From NCBI GenBank assembly GCA_024693715.1, contig JAILKS010000034.1, positions 1-64,000 on the forward strand: a DNA stretch of 64,000 nt, read 5' to 3'. Both the position numbers and the translations under genes were made by a program. A model generated the notes under the pieces. It did not search any database and had not been told where the DNA came from. It was given only the letters and a program-made list of their open reading frames with translations. Source of the DNA: Treponema sp. Lineage in GTDB: Bacteria > Spirochaetota > Spirochaetia > Treponematales > Treponemataceae. Shown here in pieces: positions 1 to 8,596 of the stretch. Numbering within the stretch: the stretch's first letter is position 1; each line of letters starts with the position of its first letter.

Positions 1-44
1 TATTTCTTATCAGTGTTTAAAGAAAATAATGCTGCTAAGAAATA
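1..44. repeat. Partial inverted repeat at the window edge
   Basis: Bases 1-9 (TATTTCTTA) pair with 36-44 (TAAGAAATA), so the left edge of the window is a hairpin arm. Bases 3-19 (TTTCTTATCAGTGTTTA) match the left arm of the stronger hairpin at 1881-1897 with one A-to-G change. The left flank is cut off, so the full element cannot be described. It may be a terminator or a small dispersed repeat preceding the lipoprotein genes. Confidence 0.4.
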
Positions 45-71
45 ATATGCAAATAAAGGAATAAATATATT

Positions 72-1865
72 ATGAAAAAAATTAATACTTTAAAATTTTT
101 AATTTTAACTACTGCATTAATTGGATTAATTTCATGCCAAAATTCAATTAATCAAACAGACATTGATAAGCCTGTTGATTTTCTTAAAAACACAAAAGTT
201 GTCCTTACAAGTCAACATAATTTCAATCCGGATAATCCCGAGTTAACTCAGGAATTTACAACAAAAAGTGGAAAGCATATTCTCATTTATAAGCTTGGAA
301 AAGCAGAAAATTATCTGCTGGAAACATTCATTAATCCTGTTATGAAAACCGATTTAATAAAAAATTTATCTATAGACCACGGACAGATAACTTCTCAGGC
401 TGTAACAGAAAGCATCCGTAACTCAATAAGCAAAACAAATTCGGTAACTGTAACAAATTCAACAAGTGAATCTTCTACAAAACTCAAAATTGCCGACAAC
501 ACTTCATTTTCATGGGATAATATAAAAAATGCCTTTGTAGGTTTCTTTACAGATTCTGAAATGACAGGAACTCCTCTTGATACAATAAAACAGATTGCAA
601 AATTTGCCAGTCTTGAAACAAAAACAACAGAACAGTCTACATCTGTAACACAGGCAAGAACGGAATTATTTGAAAATGAGTATGGAGTTACAAACACAAT
701 TTCAGAATTCTCAAATCTTCATATAGAACTTGATGAAAAGCAGCTGGAAAACAATAAATATTACACACTAGGCGCAATTGGAAATTTTGATTTATTTCAG
801 ATAATTGAAGTCGATTGTAAAACGAATGAAACAATAACATATTTTATAGGTAATTTAAATACAAAATCAATTAGAGAACAAATATTAAGTAATTCACAAG
901 TTGAATTTCTTTATCCATCCGATTACGAATTTAAAACTGTAAGTGAATTTGATATTGATTTAACAAAAGATCTTGGTGACGGAACTGAAGAAAATCCATT
1001 TAAAATCTATAACGAAACTGATTTTATAAAAATAAAATCAAACTTAAATGCGTTTTTTGAAATAGAAAATGACATCGATTTTAATAATGCTGTTTTTAAG
1101 AAATTCGGTGATTTCAACGGTTCTTTAGACGGAAAATTCCATACACTTAAAAACATGAAATTTAAAGATGGAAGTAAAACGAGCCTTTTCTACGAAAACA
1201 AAGGAACAATTAAAAATTTAAAAATTTCAAATTATTCCGTAATTCATGAAGGAGATGGAGCCTGCTTATGTTATATAAATAACAAAAATGGTAAAATTTC
1301 AAACATAATAATAGAAAACGGTAATTATGATATTACAAAAAAATTACAAAAGGATGGCTATAATTATGGAATCTGCTGGAAAAATAACGGCATAATTGAA
1401 AATGCCATTGTAAGAAATACAACCTTTAAATTTAATCTTAATTTACTTAGTGCATGGTATATAAATCACAATGCAGGTCTTGTAAGAAAAAATTATGGAA
1501 CAATGATTAATGTCGCTTCATTAAATAATAACTTCTTCAACGGTTATGGCTGGTGTGTCGCAACAGATAAAGAAACAGCCCAATCTGCACTTGTAGAATT
1601 TAATTATGGTTCAATTACAAATGCAATCAGTGCAGAACATAAAGCATCTTGTGCATCCGGAGCTGATAAGATCAATGAATTTAAAGATCCTAGATTCTGT
1701 AAAACTGTTATGGAAAACAATGGAGAACTTTCAAACGTTTCCTATTCAGAAAGTGCACTGTATTCCGCTATTATAGCAAACTGTAATATTATAAACAATG
1801 AACATTTCTGCGCAGACTCTAACGGATTTTTAACTCTTAAAGCTTTTAAAGACAACGAAAATTAA
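72..1865 (+). CDS. Surface lipoprotein with GLUG-like repeats
   Basis: The 597-aa product begins with a lipoprotein signal peptide: a Lys-rich start, a hydrophobic core, then LISC with the lipidated cysteine at about residue 22. It should therefore be anchored on the periplasmic side or the cell surface. The first ~300 residues are Thr/Ser/Asn-rich and unrecognised. The C-terminal half carries degenerate repeats of the form G-x-I-x-N-h-x-h-x-N (GTIKNLKISN, GKISNIIIEN, GIIENAIVRN, GSITNAISAE), resembling GLUG/beta-helix repeats of bacterial adhesins. Those repeats suggest a solenoid binding domain, but no ligand can be inferred. It sits next to another surface-lipoprotein gene that is broken. 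Function unknown; export is well supported and adhesion is a guess. Confidence 0.75.
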   Translation: MKKINTLKFLILTTALIGLISCQNSINQTDIDKPVDFLKNTKVVLTSQHNFNPDNPELTQEFTTKSGKHILIYKLGKAENYLLETFINPVMKTDLIKNLSIDHGQITSQAVTESIRNSISKTNSVTVTNSTSESSTKLKIADNTSFSWDNIKNAFVGFFTDSEMTGTPLDTIKQIAKFASLETKTTEQSTSVTQARTELFENEYGVTNTISEFSNLHIELDEKQLENNKYYTLGAIGNFDLFQIIEVDCKTNETITYFIGNLNTKSIREQILSNSQVEFLYPSDYEFKTVSEFDIDLTKDLGDGTEENPFKIYNETDFIKIKSNLNAFFEIENDIDFNNAVFKKFGDFNGSLDGKFHTLKNMKFKDGSKTSLFYENKGTIKNLKISNYSVIHEGDGACLCYINNKNGKISNIIIENGNYDITKKLQKDGYNYGICWKNNGIIENAIVRNTTFKFNLNLLSAWYINHNAGLVRKNYGTMINVASLNNNFFNGYGWCVATDKETAQSALVEFNYGSITNAISAEHKASCASGADKINEFKDPRFCKTVMENNGELSNVSYSESALYSAIIANCNIINNEHFCADSNGFLTLKAFKDNEN

Positions 1866-1880
1866 GTAAATACTTAGTAT

Positions 1881-1920
1881 TTTCTTATCAGTATTTAAAT
1901 TCATAAATACTGATAAGAAA
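1881..1920. terminator. Perfect 17-bp hairpin between surface genes
   Basis: Arms 1881-1897 (TTTCTTATCAGTATTTA) and 1904-1920 are perfectly complementary around a 6-nt AATTCA loop. It lies 15 bp after the first lipoprotein stop and 26 bp before the next gene, so a transcription-terminator or mRNA-stabilising role is plausible. There is no clean U-tract; A-rich sequence follows. The left arm is almost repeated at bases 3-19, so it may also be a dispersed repeat. Confidence 0.6.
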
Positions 1921-1946
1921 TAAAATTAAAATAAAGTAGGAAAAAA

Positions 1947-2795
1947 ATGAATAAAATTTTTATTAAAATATAAGTAACCATAATACTTACACTCACAAGT
2001 CTTTTTATCGGATGCACAAGCAATATCAATACTGGTGATGGAACTGTCTACAATCCTCCTCTTACAATAGAAGCCATAACAGACGGTCAGATTACTTTTA
2101 CAAATCTGAATGAAATAAAAAATCTTAAATACAAATTAAATAACGGAAAACTTATTAAAGCTACAAATTCAGGAATTTCTGTTAAACAAAATGATAAAGT
2201 TTATTTCTTTACAGAAGGAAATAATGGTCCATCTTGGTATCATTTTACTATTAACTGTTCTTCTGATTGTTATGTTTACGGAAAAGTAATGAGTCTTTTA
2301 TGCAAAAATTATCAGACGAAACGAGAAATTACCACAGAACATGAATTTTATGAACTCTTTTATAATAACATTCACATAAAAAATCATCCGGATAAAGATA
2401 TCTTCCTTCCTGCTACTAAACTTGCAGATTGGTGCTACACATCAATGTTCTCAGGCTGTTCATCACTAACCCAAGCACCACAACTTCCTGCAACTAATCT
2501 TGAAGAAAGTTGTTACAGCTTTATGTTTCGGAACTGTTATTCTTTAACCAAGGCTCCAGTTCTTCCTGCAAAAACTCTCACACAGAACTGCTACGAAAAT
2601 ATGTTTGATTACTGTTCATCACTTAATGAAGTAACTTGCCTTGCAACAAATATTTCTGCAGGAGATTGTACTACTAACTGGCTGGGTGAAGTTGCTTCTT
2701 CCGGAACTTTTAAAAAAGCATCCGGTATTAACTGGCCACGTGGAGCAGACGGTATTCCAGGAAACTGGAATATAATCCAACTGGACTATAACTAA
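1947..2795 (+). pseudogene. BspA-like repeat lipoprotein, broken by stop at codon 9
   Basis: One open frame runs from ATG 1947 (preceded by AGGAAAAAA) to 2795 except for a TAA at 1971-1973, inside the signal peptide. The frame continues through a hydrophobic stretch and LFIGC, a clear lipobox, so the signal peptide itself is interrupted. The intact part from ATG 2289 (168 codons) holds two to three repeats of the type MFxxCSSLTxAPxLPATxL and a C-terminal CTTNWL...GIPGNW block. These are hallmarks of BspA/DUF285-type leucine-rich surface proteins common in treponemes and Bacteroides. No start codon lies between the stop and the lipobox, so the downstream ORF alone could not be exported as a lipoprotein. 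Decay by one base change, or a sequencing error, are both possible. Confidence 0.7.
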
Positions 2796-2806
2796 ATAAA
2801 ATAATC

Positions 2807-2832
2807 TGTTTTTAAGAAAAACAATTTTATTT
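2807..2832. terminator. Weak bidirectional terminator
   Basis: TGTTTTT (2807-2813) and AAAAACA (2817-2823) form a 7-bp A/T-rich stem with an AAG loop, followed by ATTTTATTTT. It lies in the 42-bp gap between convergent genes. The stem is weak, so confidence is limited. Confidence 0.4.
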
Positions 2833-2837
2833 TACAA

Positions 2838-3839
2838 CTACTTAAACCAGATCCCCTGTTCTGCCCTTACCTTTTGGATAAGTTCATTATCTTTTTCAAG
2901 ATAATAAATCAAGTCCCAGTGCCAGTCTAATTCAAGCGGAGGAAATAAGGGGGGACGTGGTGGTTTCCGTTTTGCATTCTGTTCTTTTACAAGCTGCATT
3001 AATGCTTCAAAATCATTTTTATCTGCAAGCTTTGTAAGATACGGCTGACTATCTGTTACTAAAATTGTCTTGTCTTCATTAAAAATATAATCATCCGGAT
3101 TAAACTTTCGTGGTGCAACAATATTTCTTATTCTTGTGCTTCTTCCTGTAGTACACGAGTAATTATTTGCGGCACTGTATAAATGTCTGTAAATATAATA
3201 TTCAAAATCATCATATCTGAACCACGCAATCTTATTATCATATGGCATCAGAGTTTTCCAGTAACGGATATTAAAAATCTTTTCTCCATGAATAATAAAA
3301 GCGCCGATATTTTCATCTATTTTCTGTTCACAAACCTTAATCCCTTCTGAACCGGCAGTCCCCCGCCATATTCCGTCATATTCATTTTCTGCTTTTACAT
3401 TAAATTCCGAATTCTCTGGTACAAGTACTTTTTCTTTTATAAAAAAATTCAAATACATCTTATCACCGATAATGGCAACAGGAATGTAATTTATGTTTCG
3501 TTTAGAATAATTCATTTTTATTTCATAAGCATTGATTTGTTCATCCTTCGAAATATTATTCACTTCAAAGGTAATATGCTCTGCAGTTTTATGAGTAGCA
3601 TCATTTCTTATTCGTTTTTCAAGTTTACTCTTCTCTTCACTTTCTGCAGCCCTGTCAAAATACCAGCCGTAAAATTCCTTTAATACGATCGTAATCTGAG
3701 GTTTTTCATCTTCTGTCTGTTCAAAAAATACAAATCGGTCATTTCCTTCCCAAAGTCCTAAAAGTGAATCAGGAATTTCAATTGCGCCAAGAGAATAAAA
3801 AATTATAAACAGTAAAGAAAGAAAAAATCCTTTTTTCAT
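2838..3839 (-). CDS. Secreted protein of unknown function
   Basis: The 333-aa product has a classical signal peptide (MKKGFFLSLLFIIFYSLG, then AIE) and no further membrane segment, so it is probably periplasmic or outer-membrane associated. The mature part contains a WEGNDRFVFF block and aromatic, beta-rich sequence in the style of lipocalin-like or DUF-type treponemal exported proteins, but no catalytic motif was recognised. The proline-rich stretch KRKPPRPPLFPPLELDW near residue 300 is distinctive. It is divergent from thiI, with only 39 bp between the two starts, so the promoters must overlap. Function unknown. Confidence 0.7.
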   Translation of the reverse strand: MKKGFFLSLLFIIFYSLGAIEIPDSLLGLWEGNDRFVFFEQTEDEKPQITIVLKEFYGWYFDRAAESEEKSKLEKRIRNDATHKTAEHITFEVNNISKDEQINAYEIKMNYSKRNINYIPVAIIGDKMYLNFFIKEKVLVPENSEFNVKAENEYDGIWRGTAGSEGIKVCEQKIDENIGAFIIHGEKIFNIRYWKTLMPYDNKIAWFRYDDFEYYIYRHLYSAANNYSCTTGRSTRIRNIVAPRKFNPDDYIFNEDKTILVTDSQPYLTKLADKNDFEALMQLVKEQNAKRKPPRPPLFPPLELDWHWDLIYYLEKDNELIQKVRAEQGIWFK

Positions 3840-3865
3840 AAGTAGAATATCGGCATTTTTTGCGA

Positions 3866-3871
3866 TATAAT
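3866..3871 (+). promoter_or_regulatory. TATAAT -10 just upstream of thiI; possible leaderless start
   Basis: A perfect TATAAT ends 7 nt before the thiI ATG (3879), and no Shine-Dalgarno lies between. Transcription would then start at or next to the A of ATG, giving a leaderless mRNA. The -35 candidate (TAGAAT, 3843-3848) is poor. The same geometry occurs upstream of cdaA. Confidence 0.4.
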
Positions 3872-3878
3872 TAAGTGT

Positions 3879-5054
3879 ATGACTTATTTAGGAAAACTCG
3901 GTGAACTTACATTAAAAGGTTCTAACAAACAGGAATTCGAAAATCTTCTTATAAAAAATACAAAAAAATGTCTCGAAGGTAAAAATGTCAAAATCAAGCT
4001 TATTGCCGGTCGTCTTTACATTGACTGCGAAAAAGAAGACTGTCAGTCAGTAGAATTTACTTTAAATCATCTTTTGGGCATTACAGGCTGGGCGTTAACC
4101 TCTACCTGTGATAATGATATTGAACAGATTAAAAAAACTGTTTTTGCGGTTGCACAAAAATGTGCGGAAAAGGGAGCAAAAACATTTAAAATTGAAACAA
4201 GACGTGCCTATAAACAGTTTCCTCTTAATTCCTATGAAATTAACTGTGAAACAGCCGGTGATGTAGAAAAACTTATGAAGGTAGATGTACACCACCCTGA
4301 CGTTACAATTTATGTAGAAATCAGAGAAAAAACCTTCATATATTCAGATTCAAACATCGGCTGTCGTGGATTACCTGTCGGTTCAAGCTCAAAGGGTCTT
4401 CTTCTTTTAAGCGGCGGATTAGATTCTCCTGTTGCAGGTTACAGAATGCTTCGTCGCGGAATGAAAATTGAATGCTGTTATTTTCATTCATATCCCTACA
4501 CTTCTGAAGAAGCAAAACAAAAGGTTGTAACTCTTGCCCAAAAACTTGCATATTACGGACTTCAGACATATTTAAATATCATTCCTTTTACAGATGTACA
4601 GATGAAAATTAAAGAAAAAGCTCCTGAAGCCTGGTCAACTTTGATGCTTCGTGTCTGCATGATGAAAACTGCAAATATTCTTGCCGGAAGATGTAACGCA
4701 AAATGCATTATTACCGGTGAAAGTGTCGGTCAGGTTGCAAGTCAGACAATTGAAAACATGACAGTTACCGAACATTTTTCTGAATTCCCCATGATGCGTC
4801 CTCTTTGCGGAATGGATAAAGAAGAAATTATCAGAACGTCAGAATTTATAGACACTTATGAAACTTCAATTCTTCCTTACGAAGACTGCTGTGTCTTATT
4901 CAGCCCGAGACATCCTGTTTTAAGAGGTACAATTGAAGATGCAGAAGCAATTTATAATGAACTCAACATCGATGATTTAATCAAAAAAGCCTATGAAGAA
5001 CGGGAAATTATAAAACTTACATTCAATGGAGAACCTTGTAAAATCAGTAATTAG
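3879..5054 (+). CDS. thiI: tRNA 4-thiouridine synthase ThiI (no rhodanese domain)
   Basis: ThiI adenylates U8 of tRNA and transfers sulfur from a persulfide to make 4-thiouridine; in many bacteria it also supports thiamine thiazole synthesis. The 391-aa protein has an N-terminal ferredoxin-like/THUMP region (KLGELTLKGSNKQEF, about residues 6-155) and a PP-loop ATP pyrophosphatase motif SGGLDS at 178-183. A conserved ITGESVGQVASQT block is at about 278-290, and the DCC cysteines at 337-338 match the region of the conserved active cysteine. The C-terminal rhodanese domain of the enterobacterial protein is absent, as in Bacillus-type ThiI, so a separate cysteine desulfurase must supply sulfur. 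The UDG-like gene follows after 2 bp. Confidence 0.93.
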   Translation: MTYLGKLGELTLKGSNKQEFENLLIKNTKKCLEGKNVKIKLIAGRLYIDCEKEDCQSVEFTLNHLLGITGWALTSTCDNDIEQIKKTVFAVAQKCAEKGAKTFKIETRRAYKQFPLNSYEINCETAGDVEKLMKVDVHHPDVTIYVEIREKTFIYSDSNIGCRGLPVGSSSKGLLLLSGGLDSPVAGYRMLRRGMKIECCYFHSYPYTSEEAKQKVVTLAQKLAYYGLQTYLNIIPFTDVQMKIKEKAPEAWSTLMLRVCMMKTANILAGRCNAKCIITGESVGQVASQTIENMTVTEHFSEFPMMRPLCGMDKEEIIRTSEFIDTYETSILPYEDCCVLFSPRHPVLRGTIEDAEAIYNELNIDDLIKKAYEEREIIKLTFNGEPCKISN

Positions 5055-5056
5055 AT

Positions 5057-5812
5057 ATGAACGCAAATGACATTAATCAGATTTATAATTTATTAAAAGT
5101 CTCATCGGCAAATGTTAACGGATATGTTTCAGATTTCTACACTAAAGAAAAGCTTGTAGATGAAACACAAAATATAGAAATACCGGTCACAAAGGATATT
5201 CCGGTAAATGAAGCTCCAGAAAAAGATATATCGATGAATGAAAGTTCAACAAAGGATTTATCAAAAATCGACGAATTAAAGGGAAAAATCGAAAAATGCA
5301 CCAGATGTCCTTTAGCAAGAGAAAGAATAAATGTAATTTGCGGTGCCGGAATAGAAACTCCTGAAGTTCTCATAATCTGTGAGATTCCTACAGTCAATGA
5401 AGTAATAGAAAACAAGCCTTTAAACAGCAGAGAGGGAATTCTTCTTGAAAAGATGATTGGAGCAATCGGTCTGAATAAAGACACAAACAGTTATATTACG
5501 ACTGCAATCAAATGCCGCACACAGAATGTAAAAATAGATTATGCTCAGTACGATTCATGCAGTGCTTTCCTTTATGCACAGATACAAATATTGAAACCAA
5601 AAATGATTTTATGTCTTGGACAAATGTCATATCAAAAGCTGGTAGATAATCCACAGAATATTGACACTATTCACGGTCAGCTTCTTTCCTACAATAACAT
5701 TCCTCTTATTGCAACTTACAGTCCTTCTTCACTTTTACAGAATGAAGAGCTTAAAAAACCAGCCTGGGAAGATTTAAAAACATTTAAAAAACACCTGGAC
5801 AGTATTAAATGA
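5057..5812 (+). CDS. Family-4-like uracil-DNA glycosylase homologue with degenerate active site
   Basis: The 251-aa product matches the SPO1/family-4 UDG fold. It has four cysteines suited to the [4Fe-4S] cluster (C81 and C84 in CTRC, C153, C168), the core segment KMILCLGQMSYQ, and the C-terminal PAWEDLKTFK typical of the family. The catalytic motifs are altered: motif A, usually GExPG, reads CEIPT (108-112), and motif B, usually HPS/HPA, reads YSPSSLL (221-227), so the conserved His is replaced by Ser. Residues 1-75 form a low-complexity extension with repeated PV/TKDI/NE words. The cluster is kept but glycosylase activity is doubtful; a structural or alternative nucleic-acid role is possible. 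It overlaps priA by 4 bp (ATGA), so the two are translationally coupled. Confidence 0.8.
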   Translation: MNANDINQIYNLLKVSSANVNGYVSDFYTKEKLVDETQNIEIPVTKDIPVNEAPEKDISMNESSTKDLSKIDELKGKIEKCTRCPLARERINVICGAGIETPEVLIICEIPTVNEVIENKPLNSREGILLEKMIGAIGLNKDTNSYITTAIKCRTQNVKIDYAQYDSCSAFLYAQIQILKPKMILCLGQMSYQKLVDNPQNIDTIHGQLLSYNNIPLIATYSPSSLLQNEELKKPAWEDLKTFKKHLDSIK

Positions 5813-7797
5813 TATTCCTTCAAATTGTCTTAAATATTCCAGTCAATAAAGCTTTCACCTATTCGTATGAGCCGCCTGAAAATGAAAAAGCAGAATTGGT
5901 TCCTGAAATCGGTAAGCGTGCAGAAATAATGTTCGGTAATAAAAAAACATCCGGCTTTATCATTTCGATTAGTGAAAGTTTACCAAAAGATTGTGAAGTA
6001 GAAATCAATAAAATACGTCCGGTAAAAAGGATTATAGATAAGGAACCTTTGTTCAACGAAGAAATGATTGAAATTGCAAAATGGGTTTCTCATTACTATC
6101 TTTGTACTTTAGGCGAAGCTGTCTTTTCAATGACACCCTCTGCCAGACGTGACAGCGGTGAAGCAGGTTTTTCCTTTGATGAAGAGATTCAATATAAAAA
6201 AAACATTCTTTCAGAAGAACAGGAAAAATGCGTAAAGGAAATAAATGAAAACAAAACGAATCTTTTTCATTATCTTTACGGACCGACAGGAACCGGTAAA
6301 ACAGAGGTTTTTCTTCAGCTAGCAGAACAGACTCTCAACAAAGGAAAGGGCGTAATCTATCTTGTACCGGAAATTGCATTAACTGCGCAGGTAGTAAAAT
6401 CCATAAAAATGCGTTTTGGTGATACTGCGGCAATAATCCATTCAGGATTAACTCCATCGCAAAAATTAACTCAATGGCATAAAATACTGCATAAGGAAGC
6501 ACGCGTCGTAATTGGTGCAAGAAGTGCCGTTTTTGCCCCCGTTCCTGATTTAGGGCTAATAATTATTGATGAAGAACACGACGGTTCATATAAATCAGGA
6601 AATAATCCGCGATATCATGCAAGACAAGTTGCAATGCACAGGTGCTCAATGCTTAAAATTCCTTTATTGATGGGAAGTGCAACTCCTTCTGTAGAAGCAT
6701 GGTATATGATGCAGAAAAATACTCTTATAAAGCATACACTTACAAAAAGGCTTGCAGGCGGTGATTTTCCTAAAATAAAATGCATCAACTTAAACAATTT
6801 TGAAAACTCCGGCTGCATTTCAAAGCCTCTTGAGCAGGAACTGAACAATGTTCTTTTGAAAAAACGACAGGCAATTTTGTTTTTAAATCGTCGTGGCTTT
6901 ACACATTTTTTCAGATGCAATTCATGCGGATTTGAGCTTAAATGCAAAAACTGTTCAATTCCGATGACATATCATAAAAAAGAAAACCGTCTGCGTTGTC
7001 ATTACTGCAACTATCAGGAAGTTCCACCGCAGATTTGTCCTCAATGCAGTTCAGTTGAAATAGGAAGTTCAGGTTTCGGTACAGAATTTATTGAAGCTGA
7101 AACAAAGGCAAAATTTCCAAATGCAAAAGTTACAAGAATTGATACAGATGTAATGAAAAACAAGGAAGAGCTCTTACAGACACTTGAAGATTTTAAGAAT
7201 GGTAAGGGTGATATTCTTTTAGGAACTCAAATGATTGCAAAGGGCTTAAATTTCAAAAACCTTGAACTTGTCGGTGTAATTCTTGCAGATTCCTCTCTGC
7301 ATATGCCAGATTTCCGTGCTGCAGAACGAACCTTTTCATTAATAACACAGGTTGCGGGAAGAACTGGAAGATACTTTCCTGACGGTAAGGTTTTTATTCA
7401 AACTTATGATCCTGACAATGAAGCAATTTTTTATGCATGCAGCAACAGAATCAATGATTTTTATGGAAGCGAGCTTCAAAAACGTGAAATGCTGGATTTT
7501 CCACCGTTCACCCGATTATTAAGGATTGTTTTCAGAAGCTTCAGTAAAGAAAATGTAATTAAAACCGCAGAACAGGCAGCTGAAATATTAAAAAAAGAAC
7601 GTACAAAAGGCGTTGATATAATTGGTCCGGCAGAATGCCCGATAGAAAAAATCAATTCAAATTACAGATATCAGATACTTCTAAAAGGTGAATCGATTAT
7701 TCCGCTTCAGGCAATGGCACGAACACTGCTTTTCGGTTACAGGCATAATCCTGACACTTACATTGAATATGATGTAGATCCTGTTTCGCTTTTATAA
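5809..7797 (+). CDS. priA: Primosomal protein N' (replication restart helicase PriA)
   Basis: PriA recognises stalled or repaired forks and reloads the replicative helicase, unwinding DNA 3'-5'. The 662-aa protein has an N-terminal 3'-DNA-binding domain (about 1-110), Walker A GPTGTGKT at 158-165, and the DEEH box at 254-257. The zinc region has eight cysteines in four CxxC pairs (370/373, 379/382, 397/400, 410/413). Conserved helicase motifs GTQMIAKGLNFKN and QVAGRTGR follow. Length and domain order are normal. Its start overlaps the stop of the UDG-like gene, linking fork restart with a DNA-repair-type protein. Confidence 0.96.
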   Translation: MIFLQIVLNIPVNKAFTYSYEPPENEKAELVPEIGKRAEIMFGNKKTSGFIISISESLPKDCEVEINKIRPVKRIIDKEPLFNEEMIEIAKWVSHYYLCTLGEAVFSMTPSARRDSGEAGFSFDEEIQYKKNILSEEQEKCVKEINENKTNLFHYLYGPTGTGKTEVFLQLAEQTLNKGKGVIYLVPEIALTAQVVKSIKMRFGDTAAIIHSGLTPSQKLTQWHKILHKEARVVIGARSAVFAPVPDLGLIIIDEEHDGSYKSGNNPRYHARQVAMHRCSMLKIPLLMGSATPSVEAWYMMQKNTLIKHTLTKRLAGGDFPKIKCINLNNFENSGCISKPLEQELNNVLLKKRQAILFLNRRGFTHFFRCNSCGFELKCKNCSIPMTYHKKENRLRCHYCNYQEVPPQICPQCSSVEIGSSGFGTEFIEAETKAKFPNAKVTRIDTDVMKNKEELLQTLEDFKNGKGDILLGTQMIAKGLNFKNLELVGVILADSSLHMPDFRAAERTFSLITQVAGRTGRYFPDGKVFIQTYDPDNEAIFYACSNRINDFYGSELQKREMLDFPPFTRLLRIVFRSFSKENVIKTAEQAAEILKKERTKGVDIIGPAECPIEKINSNYRYQILLKGESIIPLQAMARTLLFGYRHNPDTYIEYDVDPVSLL

Positions 7798-7798
7798 A

Positions 7799-8593
7799 TC
7801 AGATGTGTCTTCTTATACCGTCAAATTTTATATCATAAAGGAATAAACCGTTTGGAGGAGCAGTTACCCCTGCCTTAGTTCTATCTTTTGCTTCAAGAAT
7901 TTTTAACATTGCATCTTCAGGTGCATTATTCTTATCAAGGTTAATTAATGTTCCGGTAAGCGTTCGAACCATCTTCCATAAAAAAGCATTTGCTTCAATT
8001 TCAAAAACAAGAAGTTCATTATCAAACAAATCCTTTTTTGTAAAAAAACTTGCTTTTTCAATATAACGACAGGTTGAAACGCTGATATCTCCACTTGCCG
8101 CGAAAGATGCACAATCAAGTTCTCCTTTTAGACAGGAAGCATATTTATTTAACCGTTCTAGATTATAATCATAATTTTTTACATACCAGACAAAACGTGA
8201 ATTATATGCAGGAAGCGCATGAGATGTGCTTATAAAATATCTGTAGATTCTGCTTGTTGCACTTAATCTTGAATCAAAATTCTGCTCAACCTCTTTTGAA
8301 TCTGTAATTCGGATATCTTGTGGTAAAAACGAATTCATAACCCGCGCATATTTTTCTGCAGGAATAGAATCTATCGGTGAAAAAAAATTAGCCTTTTGTG
8401 CGATTGCATGAACACCGCTGTCTGTTCGGCCGGAGCCATGAAGAGAAACCTTCTGTTTATGAATTTTAAACAGTACCTTTTCAATCTCACCCTGAACAGT
8501 TCTGCCTGCTTCATTTCCGTCTGCATCATCCTGTCGTTGATAACCGCAGAAATCTGTTCCGTCATATGAAACTGTAAGAAGAATATTTCTCAT
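7799..8593 (-). CDS. truA: tRNA pseudouridine(38-40) synthase TruA
   Basis: TruA converts uridines 38-40 of the tRNA anticodon arm to pseudouridine. The 264-aa protein shows the N-terminal YDGTDFCGYQRQ block, the catalytic-Asp motif GSGRTDSGVHA (about 54-64), and the C-terminal AFLWKMVRTLTGTL helix conserved in the family. It lacks a recognisable strong Shine-Dalgarno and begins 3 bp after the DUF2225 stop, so translational coupling is likely. It is the last gene of the long minus-strand operon and is convergent with priA (1 bp between the stops). Confidence 0.95.
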   Translation of the reverse strand: MRNILLTVSYDGTDFCGYQRQDDADGNEAGRTVQGEIEKVLFKIHKQKVSLHGSGRTDSGVHAIAQKANFFSPIDSIPAEKYARVMNSFLPQDIRITDSKEVEQNFDSRLSATSRIYRYFISTSHALPAYNSRFVWYVKNYDYNLERLNKYASCLKGELDCASFAASGDISVSTCRYIEKASFFTKKDLFDNELLVFEIEANAFLWKMVRTLTGTLINLDKNNAPEDAMLKILEAKDRTKAGVTAPPNGLFLYDIKFDGIRRHI

Positions 8594-8596
8594 AGA

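Noticed and set aside
5137..5484. Long opposite-strand ORFs (for example inside the UDG-like gene, nrdR, araB and fliD)
   Set aside because: They mirror the frames of well-supported genes, lack RBS and have no recognisable protein features.
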